From NCBI GenBank assembly GCA_018817865.1, contig JAHITG010000069.1, positions 1 to 6,699 of the forward strand: a stretch of 6,699 nucleotides of DNA, read 5' to 3'. Both the position numbers and the translations under genes were made by a program. Source of the DNA: Spirochaetota bacterium (GTDB lineage: Bacteria; Spirochaetota; JAHITG01). Shown piece by piece: positions 1 to 5,027 of this stretch; positions within the stretch are counted from its first letter, which is position 1; each line of letters opens with the position of its first letter. The notes beneath the pieces were generated by a model that was given only the letters and a program-made list of their open reading frames with translations, did no database searches and had not been told where the DNA came from.

Positions 1-738
1 ATGATCTCTGCAAGGGATGAACTCTCCAAGGTCAGATGGGCAGGAGATGAATGGGTCCCGCCAAAAGTCCAGGTAGGCACCTTCCGTAAAAAAGGAAAGA
101 TATGCAAGGACCTTACAGCAATTGAATCTGCGCTCTTTCTGGATACTCCCCTCTCTGTGATCCTGGGGATGATCGTCCAGAACATGGAGCGAAAAAATTT
201 GATCGAGGTTATAAGCAAGGAACCCTTAAAATTAAAACTTAAGAAAGGTGTCATGCGCAGTGATATAAGCTATGAAACCACGCTGATGTATGTGATCAGA
301 TCAGACCACACGATCGATACCAAGCCCGTATACGACATGCTGGAAACCATTGGTAAGGGTGTGGAGCAGAAGACATGGGATTGCGATCTGGAAGCCACAA
401 AAAAATACTGCGAAAAGCGATTAGCATCCGTGCTTCAGGGAGACGATGATGAATCTTATTACTGGTCCGGGTACAGAAGCTATTTTCATAACTATAATCA
501 TTACAAGGAACGGCATTCTACTGCAGACACAGTGAGTGAATCCCTGAAACAGAGCATCCCCTCAACACAGAAAAGCTTTACCGAATTTCAAAGTACCAGC
601 GCCTGTTATGAGGGTCCTTTTATTCAGAATGTCTGTCATGATGCCTGTCACAGCGCCTGTCACAGCGCCTGCCACAGTGCATGCCATAGCGCCTGCCACG
701 GGGCCTGCCATGGAGCCTGTGTGAGCAGTGGACATTAA
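1..738 (+). CDS. Cys/His-repeat protein, putative substrate (precursor) of the adjacent radical SAM/SPASM enzyme; 5' end probably cut by the window
   Basis: The 245 visible residues fall into three parts. Residues about 37-82 (from DLTAIESALFLDTP) resemble a winged-helix segment of the kind seen in the C-terminal part of DUF2207-like proteins; this is a family resemblance by eye. Residues about 151-169 are rich in Tyr, Trp, Phe and His. Residues 212-240 carry eight cysteines at exact four-residue spacing, seven of them followed by His (CHDA, CHSA x4, CHGA x2, C), and the protein ends VSSGH. There are four other cysteines (35, 128, 137, 202), no visible signal peptide and no membrane segment. 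The next gene encodes an RRE-fused rSAM/SPASM enzyme 21 bases downstream, so I infer that the repeat tail is its modification site. A metal-binding tail is the main alternative. The ATG coincides with the window edge and the N-terminal sequence reads like a domain interior, so the true start is probably upstream. The coding frame is sound; the function is inferred. Confidence 0.75.
   Translation: MISARDELSKVRWAGDEWVPPKVQVGTFRKKGKICKDLTAIESALFLDTPLSVILGMIVQNMERKNLIEVISKEPLKLKLKKGVMRSDISYETTLMYVIRSDHTIDTKPVYDMLETIGKGVEQKTWDCDLEATKKYCEKRLASVLQGDDDESYYWSGYRSYFHNYNHYKERHSTADTVSESLKQSIPSTQKSFTEFQSTSACYEGPFIQNVCHDACHSACHSACHSACHSACHGACHGACVSSGH
634..720 (+). repeat. In-frame 12-bp tandem repeat encoding the Cys-His-X-Ala array
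   Basis: Seven 12-bp units (634-645, 646-657, 658-669, 670-681, 682-693, 694-705, 706-717) plus a final Cys codon follow the pattern TGY-CAY-RRN-GCN or TGY-CAY-AGY-GCN. Units two and three are identical. The others differ mostly at synonymous third positions (TGT/TGC, CAC/CAT, GCC/GCA), while Cys, His and Ala never change. Only the third residue varies: Asp, Ser or Gly. This suggests selection on the peptide rather than a simple recent DNA expansion. Confidence 0.95.
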
Positions 739-743
739 TTATC

Positions 744-750
744 AAGGAGT
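744..750 (+). promoter_or_regulatory. Ribosome binding site of the radical SAM/SPASM gene
   Basis: AAGGAGT lies nine bases before the ATG at 760 and in the 21-base gap after the stop codon at 736-738. The short gap and lack of promoter-like sequence suggest that this gene is co-transcribed with the repeat-protein gene. Confidence 0.85.
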
Positions 751-759
751 AGGAATGCA

Positions 760-2085
760 ATGATCTATCCTCAGATCAAATGGGTGGATGAATATATCAG
801 GAATATTGGACCTTACATTTATGTGCGGGAAGAAGACCGTCTCCTGATCAAAATACCGAACGAGGCTTATAAGATCAATTCTCAAGGGATCAGGGTCATA
901 AAGCACTTATTGACCGGCAGCAGTGTTTACAGTATTATAGACAGCTATCCTGACAAAGAGAGAGCTGCACAGGATATTCATGACTTTTTCTGTGATATCC
1001 GTGCTCTTCTTAAAGGCTGTTATAATGAGAAAATAAAAAGAAGGGCAATTGAACAGATCCCTTTTAAACTCCCGTTCAACAGGCTCCCGGTCTTAAGTGA
1101 GATCGCCCTTACCTATCGGTGCAACCTCCAGTGCCGATTCTGTTATGCGGGTTGCGGATGTAAAAAAGATAATAATGCAAAAGAACTGAGCACGAAAAAG
1201 ATAAAGACAATTCTATCCATGATAAAAAGAGAAGCAGAGGTTCCATCTGTCAGCTTTACCGGCGGGGAACCGTGCCTTCGTAAAGACCTTCCGGAACTGA
1301 TAAGATATGCAAAATCACTGAAGATGTGGACCAATTTGATCACCAATGGAACCCTGATTACCGACAAAATGGCCTCTGCATTTAAAAAGGCCGGACTGGA
1401 TTCAGCCCAGATCAGCATGGAAGCAGGAAATGCTGCTTTACATGATTCCATTGTACATGCTCCGGGGGCCTTTGAAAAGACCCTTATAGGGATAACTGCT
1501 CTTAAAGAGGCCGGCATCAGGATCCATACTAATACGACGATCTCAAAATTGAACAAAGATCATTTGACCGGGATCATAGATATGACTAAAAAAATTGGCC
1601 TGGACAAATTATCCATGAACCTGCTTATGCCGGAAGGATCTGCCCTGAACGGCTTGAATGACCTTCTGGTCCCCTATTCAGAGATCGGTGAAATTGTCAT
1701 TAAAGTGAATAAATATGCTGAAGACAATGATGTGGAATTCATGTGGTACTCACCTGTCCCGATGTGCATCTTCAACACTGTTAGCCATGGCCTTGGAAAT
1801 AAAGGATGTGCAGCCTGTGACGGATTGTTAAGCATCTCACCGACAGGAGATATCCTGCCCTGCTCAAGTTTTCCCAGACCCATGTATAATATGCTGGAAA
1901 TAAAGGAGAAATTCAAAGAAGCATGGTCCAGCAAGAAAATGGCCTATTTCCAAAAGAAAAAGTTTGCACATGCTTTCTGCCAGAAGTGTGAAGATCTGGC
2001 GATCTGTAACGGGGGATGCCCGCTTTACTGGAAGCAGGTAGGATATAATGAGATACTTCCCGATCACTGCAAGGAGGTTGTATAA
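760..2085 (+). CDS. Radical SAM/SPASM enzyme with N-terminal PqqD-like (RRE) domain, putative peptide maturase
   Basis: This 441-residue protein has three regions. Residues about 15-87 look like a PqqD-type RiPP recognition element: a strand-rich start (LLIKIPNEAYKIN), then a helical part ending FFCDIRALLKG. The radical SAM core carries the 4Fe-4S motif at C121, C125 and C128 (CNLQCRFC) and TGGEP at 167-171. The C-terminal SPASM region fits the two-auxiliary-cluster pattern: C353-X9-G363-X4-C368, then C407-X2-C410-X5-C416-X3-C420 and C437. Enzymes of this architecture modify ribosomal peptides through a 5'-deoxyadenosyl radical, for example by thioether or carbon-carbon crosslinks. The upstream Cys/His-array protein is the obvious candidate substrate. 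C132 and C134 just after the cluster motif are additional cysteines. It resembles the ACGX-system rSAM/SPASM family as I recall it; an HMM search would confirm. The start is supported by AAGGAGT at 744-750. The enzyme class is secure; the product is unknown. Confidence 0.93.
   Translation: MIYPQIKWVDEYIRNIGPYIYVREEDRLLIKIPNEAYKINSQGIRVIKHLLTGSSVYSIIDSYPDKERAAQDIHDFFCDIRALLKGCYNEKIKRRAIEQIPFKLPFNRLPVLSEIALTYRCNLQCRFCYAGCGCKKDNNAKELSTKKIKTILSMIKREAEVPSVSFTGGEPCLRKDLPELIRYAKSLKMWTNLITNGTLITDKMASAFKKAGLDSAQISMEAGNAALHDSIVHAPGAFEKTLIGITALKEAGIRIHTNTTISKLNKDHLTGIIDMTKKIGLDKLSMNLLMPEGSALNGLNDLLVPYSEIGEIVIKVNKYAEDNDVEFMWYSPVPMCIFNTVSHGLGNKGCAACDGLLSISPTGDILPCSSFPRPMYNMLEIKEKFKEAWSSKKMAYFQKKKFAHAFCQKCEDLAICNGGCPLYWKQVGYNEILPDHCKEVV
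2071..2077 (+). promoter_or_regulatory. Ribosome binding site inside the end of the radical SAM gene
   Basis: AAGGAGG sits within the last codons of the radical SAM gene, seven bases before the ATG at 2085. The stop and start codons share a base (TAATG), so translation of the membrane-protein gene is likely coupled to that of the maturase. The site fixes the downstream start. Confidence 0.9.
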
Positions 2086-3038
2086 TGGGTTTCTTCCCTG
2101 ATCCCCGGCAGCAAGGTGAAATTAAATTTCTGATACTGAAAAAGATCCCCTATAAAATGCGGATGTTTCTGATCATAATGCTTTTCATTGTCGGTTTTAT
2201 ACTTGAGCTGGCAGTGAATTTCTGGCTGGGACTCTGCTTCTTTTTTGCTGCTACACTACTGGGACTTGTAAAAGGATTCAGCGCAAAAAGCCAGCTTCAG
2301 CAGGATATCAAATGGGACCAAGTCACGCCTGATGAATATAAAAAAGTAAGGGAGAAAGAGAAGCAGTTGAAAAAATGGGACCGCGACTCTTTTGATATAA
2401 GCAATCCCCTGGGAGGATGCCTCTTTTTTATCATTATTGCGAGCGGATTTGCATTTTGGCTTTATTTTATGATCCAAGAGCAGGAAGTTATATCCAAATA
2501 TCTATTCTGGAACGGCCTTGTCATTATCATTCCCCACTGGTTTTCAGGGATCAGGAGCTATTTAAAAAAGGCCAAGCTTATCATAAAGATAGATATGATC
2601 GAAAAAGTCATAGAACATCTGGTAAAACCCAGTGATATTCACGTCCTTCCTATGCTGGCTACAAGGAAGAGTAAAAATGGAGGAAAAAGGGTTCCTGAGG
2701 ATGCCCGGTTGATGATCCGGTTCATTGATGCACCTGATACTTTTCTCGGGATGCAGATTCAGGTCTCTATAAATGATGTACAGGGCACATTCTATCCCTA
2801 TCTGTACTGTGTCCTTATAGCGAAAAAGAAGGCAAAATTCTTTGACAAACAACCTGAATTAAAGAAACCGCCGGCAAATATCCTGTTTGAAAAAAAGGGG
2901 ATGGAGGATGTGGATGTGATCGTTATCAGGCAGTATACCACAAAGACATCCGGCTACAGCACCAAACCGAAACAGGCCCTGGCTATTGTGGATACCGGAC
3001 TTGCTCTTGCCCGGAAGTTACTTGGTAAAAAAAAATAA
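2085..3038 (+). CDS. Uncharacterised membrane protein of the radical SAM cassette
   Basis: I do not recognise the family of this 317-residue protein. Hydrophobic stretches at about residues 27-43, 44-63, 111-130 and 138-152 suggest three or four membrane helices. A charged segment with many Lys and Asp lies between the second and third (about 68-105), and a mixed alpha/beta soluble domain follows from about 165 to the end. The soluble part contains MLATRKSKNGGKRVPEDARLMIRFID-type sequence and ends in a lysine-rich tail (ARKLLGKKK). No ABC, peptidase or other catalytic motif is visible. The start is set by AAGGAGG at 2071-2077, and the one-base overlap with the maturase gene argues strongly for a shared operon. 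By position it could anchor, sense or export the modified repeat protein, but nothing in the sequence proves that. The coding call is secure; the role is unknown. Confidence 0.88.
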   Translation: MGFFPDPRQQGEIKFLILKKIPYKMRMFLIIMLFIVGFILELAVNFWLGLCFFFAATLLGLVKGFSAKSQLQQDIKWDQVTPDEYKKVREKEKQLKKWDRDSFDISNPLGGCLFFIIIASGFAFWLYFMIQEQEVISKYLFWNGLVIIIPHWFSGIRSYLKKAKLIIKIDMIEKVIEHLVKPSDIHVLPMLATRKSKNGGKRVPEDARLMIRFIDAPDTFLGMQIQVSINDVQGTFYPYLYCVLIAKKKAKFFDKQPELKKPPANILFEKKGMEDVDVIVIRQYTTKTSGYSTKPKQALAIVDTGLALARKLLGKKK

Positions 3039-3097
3039 ATTATCACTATAAAAATGCAGGCTCACCCTTCACCCTCCGGGTACTTCGCGGGTACTAT

Positions 3098-3115
3098 CGC
3101 GATTTTAATCGTGCC
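3098..3115 (-). repeat. Degraded copy of the GCACG palindrome
   Basis: CGCGATTTTAATCGTGCC is an imperfect palindrome (CGATT-TT-AATCG core). It matches the better copies in its GTGCC end and TTTA-like centre, read on the minus strand. One arm has drifted (CGCG rather than CACG). Confidence 0.6.
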
Positions 3116-3140
3116 AATACAAATTCATAAGATCCAACAG

Positions 3141-3166
3141 ATGTAGGCACGACTTTAGTCGTGCTT
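3141..3166 (+). repeat. GCACG-family palindromic element
   Basis: ATGTAG is followed by GCACGACTTTAGTCGTGC (3147-3164), an eight-base-pair perfect stem with a TT centre, then TTATGT. The stem extends with a G-T and an A-T pair on the flanks. The sixth and seventh stem pairs differ from the other copies on both arms together, so base pairing is maintained. Confidence 0.88.
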
Positions 3167-3190
3167 ATGTGTAGATATAACATATTCAAA

Positions 3191-3212
3191 AAGCACGGAT
3201 AAATCCGTGCCT
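3191..3212 (-). repeat. GCACG-family palindromic element, reverse orientation
   Basis: The core 3193-3210 is GCACGGAT-AA-ATCCGTGC. Read on the minus strand it becomes the same AGGCACG...CGTGCTT arrangement as the copies at 3141 and 3295, with compensatory changes in the inner stem (GA/TC). Confidence 0.88.
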
Positions 3213-3294
3213 GTTGTCATAGAAACAATGTAAAAACATAAAGCATGAATAAATTAACCCTTATAGTGCTTTCCCGAATTTGTTCGCTTAACAA

Positions 3295-3322
3295 ATGTAG
3301 GCACGAATTTATTCGTGCTTTT
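3295..3322 (+). repeat. GCACG-family palindromic element followed by a T run, possible terminator
   Basis: ATGTAG precedes GCACGAATTTATTCGTGC (3301-3318), a perfect eight-base-pair stem, followed by TTTT. On the + strand the hairpin plus T run could terminate transcription from the cassette, although it lies about 260 bases after the stop. On the minus strand it sits about 30 bases after the stop of the opposing gene but lacks a T run. Confidence 0.85.
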
Positions 3323-3352
3323 AAAAAAATATCTTTTGAGACAGCCACCTTT

Positions 3353-4744
3353 TCACAATCCTCTTAATATATCCCAGAATGCCCCCCTGGCTCCTTTCTT
3401 TATAGCCTGCGTCAGGATGTCATTCTCATTATAATTATAGTCCTTTTTATCCTTTCCATATGAAAAGAGGAACCGCTTGTTATTTCTCGTAAGATCCTCT
3501 ACCAGGGGTATAATCCTCTTTCCGATCTTGGGAGAAATATAGAAGACGGGCTTTACAAGATTTTCATTATCTTTGATCTCCCCGTAAAGAGCTTTATTGC
3601 CAACATCCTCATTTCGAATCATTCTTTCAAGGACCGTTCCCTTATAGACCCGTACTCCGATAGCTGTTCCTACTACATCCGGTTTGACCTCCTCCATCAA
3701 TTTTATTGTCTCCCTTATTGTATCTTCAGTTTCATTGGGACCGCCTAAAAGAAGGTCAAACATAAAGATAAGGCCTGCTTTTTTTAGATCCTTTCCCAGT
3801 CTGATAAGATCATTCGATGAATACCCTCTCTTTAAGGTCGAAAGGATTGCATCACTCCCGCTATCCACTCCGAAGTTAATGCCGGCACATCCCGCCTCCT
3901 TCATAAGCTTTGCCAGGGAAAAATCAAACCCTTCAGCACTGCAGTAACAGTACCACCTGATCTTTTTATGGAATCCCTTCCTGATAATCGTTTTACAGAT
4001 GTTCTCTGCATGATGATATGGAATATTGAATTCACTGTCACATATATGGAAATGATCGATACCTTGTTTAAATAATCTCTCGATCTCAGCAACAACACCT
4101 GTATCATCCCTCAGGCGTAATGTACTCCCCTTGCTTAAAGGATCAACACAATAAATACACTCGTTCGGGCACCCCCTCTTTGTTTCAAAAGAGCCCATAC
4201 CTCCCTGTTTGAAATACATCTCATTATCAAACATCTTACGCTCTGGATCGAGCTTTTTAAGATCAAAGAATTCCATTCTGGTCTTTTTGTACTCATTATT
4301 TTCTCTATATACAAGGTTAGGTATAGATCTTATGTCTGGATAATGCTCTATGAACTGCAGTAAAGCATCCTCACCATCTCCATGGATCCCGTAATCCATA
4401 TCAAGAAAGTTCAAGACTGCTTCCGGCATTACGGAAAATCCGGCTCCCCCCAGGATAACAGGAGCATCACTGGTTTCTTTGATCTGATCGAGTAATCCTT
4501 TAATTTCAGGAAGGAAAAGTTTTGCAGTAGGATAACTGCAGTCATCTGTATTGCGCACGGTCACCCCAATGAAATCCGGTTTAACCTGTTTTATGGTCTC
4601 CTGCAATCTATTGTCAAAGGAAAGATCAAGTATAGAAACTTCCACCCCATTGCTGTTAACCTCAATGTATTCACCAACATACTCAAGGCCGATCGGAGCG
4701 ATCAGCGGTTTGATCGTATTTGTATTTATTAAAAGAAGTTTCAT
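3353..4744 (-). CDS. B12-binding-domain radical SAM protein, function unassigned
   Basis: This 463-residue protein begins MKLLLINTNT with PIGLEYVGEYIE shortly after, typical of the cobalamin-binding N-terminal domain of class B radical SAM enzymes. VILGGAGFSVMPE (about 96-108) and HGDGEDALLQF (about 121-131) continue that fold; I see no DxHxxG motif. The radical SAM core follows, with the cluster motif CPNECIYC (C192, C196, C199), HFHICDSEFN (231-240), GVDSGSD (292-298) and FDLLLGGPNET (329-339). The C-terminus ends GAFWDILRGL. The family includes methyltransferases and other enzymes acting on unactivated carbons, but substrates cannot be read from sequence here. The gene has its own promoter and converges on the + strand cassette, so it is probably a separate unit. 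No Shine-Dalgarno sequence precedes the ATG; the leader is very AT-rich. The enzyme class is secure and its reaction is not. Confidence 0.92.
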   Translation of the reverse strand: MKLLLINTNTIKPLIAPIGLEYVGEYIEVNSNGVEVSILDLSFDNRLQETIKQVKPDFIGVTVRNTDDCSYPTAKLFLPEIKGLLDQIKETSDAPVILGGAGFSVMPEAVLNFLDMDYGIHGDGEDALLQFIEHYPDIRSIPNLVYRENNEYKKTRMEFFDLKKLDPERKMFDNEMYFKQGGMGSFETKRGCPNECIYCVDPLSKGSTLRLRDDTGVVAEIERLFKQGIDHFHICDSEFNIPYHHAENICKTIIRKGFHKKIRWYCYCSAEGFDFSLAKLMKEAGCAGINFGVDSGSDAILSTLKRGYSSNDLIRLGKDLKKAGLIFMFDLLLGGPNETEDTIRETIKLMEEVKPDVVGTAIGVRVYKGTVLERMIRNEDVGNKALYGEIKDNENLVKPVFYISPKIGKRIIPLVEDLTRNNKRFLFSYGKDKKDYNYNENDILTQAIKKGARGAFWDILRGL

Positions 4745-4787
4745 AAATATTTAAGGAATTAAAAAATAAAAAGTTTTCATGGAGTAT

Positions 4788-4815
4788 AGTATATTATTTA
4801 TTTTTACTTTGTCAA
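4788..4815 (-). promoter_or_regulatory. Sigma70-type promoter of the B12 radical SAM gene
   Basis: On the minus strand a perfect -35 box TTGACA (4810-4815) is separated by 16 bases from a -10 box TATACT (4788-4793). Transcription would start near 4780-4782, giving a leader of about 37 bases before the ATG at 4744. A second overlapping TATACT at 4783-4788 is too far from the -35 box. Confidence 0.75.
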
Positions 4816-4865
4816 ACAGGAAGAGAAATAGTAATAGAGCTGTCACTCCCTCTAATATAATTTAA

Positions 4866-4896
4866 ATGTAACAACAGACCTTTAGGTCTGTTATGT
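4866..4896 (+). repeat. AACAG-family palindromic element
   Basis: ATGTAAC is followed by AACAGACCTTTAGGTCTGTT (4873-4892), a nine-base-pair perfect stem around TT, and then by ATGT. The flanks ATGTA...TTATGT match those of the GCACG-family copy at 3141, although the stem sequence differs. Confidence 0.87.
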
Positions 4897-4926
4897 GAAT
4901 TTACCCTATTTAATTGTTTTTTTAAT

Positions 4927-4953
4927 AACAGGCCTAAAGGCCTGTTGCTACAT
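4927..4953 (-). repeat. AACAG-family palindromic element, reverse orientation
   Basis: The core AACAGGCCTAAAGGCCTGTT (4927-4946) is followed by GCTACAT. On the minus strand it reads ATGTAGC then the stem, the same head as the copies at 3141 and 3295. It differs from the copy at 4873 by a paired A-T to G-C change. The two inverted copies could also pair with each other across about 34 bases. Confidence 0.87.
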
Positions 4954-5027
4954 GATTTCTATGAAAAAAAGGTTTCACCTGATCCACAACAAGGAATATT
5001 AAAACAATAAGAGCCTGCTTCCCCTTT

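Larger units (their letters stand above)
3039..3352 (+). other. Convergent intergenic spacer with several palindromic elements
   Basis: This 314-base spacer lies between two genes that converge. It holds three good copies and at least one degraded copy of a GCACG-type palindrome, plus weaker traces at 3241-3255 and 3275-3286. A short direct repeat, GGGTACTTCGC then GGGTACTATCGC, occupies 3078-3100, and ACCC-TCC-GGGT at 3071-3081 could form a small hairpin. I see no coding sequence or promoter. The hairpins may end transcription from one or both sides, but only the copy at 3299-3320 is followed by a T run (+ strand). Confidence 0.7.
4745..5027 (-). other. Intergenic spacer between two minus-strand genes
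   Basis: It contains the promoter of the B12-type radical SAM gene, a 36-base AT-rich leader, and two palindromes of the AACAG family in opposite orientations. I see no clear intrinsic terminator with a T run for the upstream beta-propeller gene, and no supported protein gene. Confidence 0.65.

Noticed and set aside
634..720. Overlapping CX3CH motifs as non-canonical heme c binding sites
   Set aside because: Successive motifs would share cysteines, there is no CX2CH motif or visible export signal, and the neighbouring gene is a radical SAM maturase rather than cytochrome machinery.
634..720. The 12-bp tandem array as a CRISPR or minisatellite
   Set aside because: It has no spacers, is strictly in frame, and varies mainly at synonymous positions.
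1143..1556. Minus-strand reading frame opposite the radical SAM gene
   Set aside because: It overlaps the conserved radical SAM core and has no recognisable domain or ribosome binding site; it is a shadow of the real gene.
3039..3352. A tRNA or structured RNA gene in the convergent spacer
   Set aside because: The hairpins are separate repeated palindromes, and no cloverleaf, T-loop or other RNA-family signature is visible.
4873..4946. The two AACAG palindromes as classical intrinsic terminators
   Set aside because: Neither is followed by a T run on either strand; hairpin function in transcript ends remains possible but is not shown.
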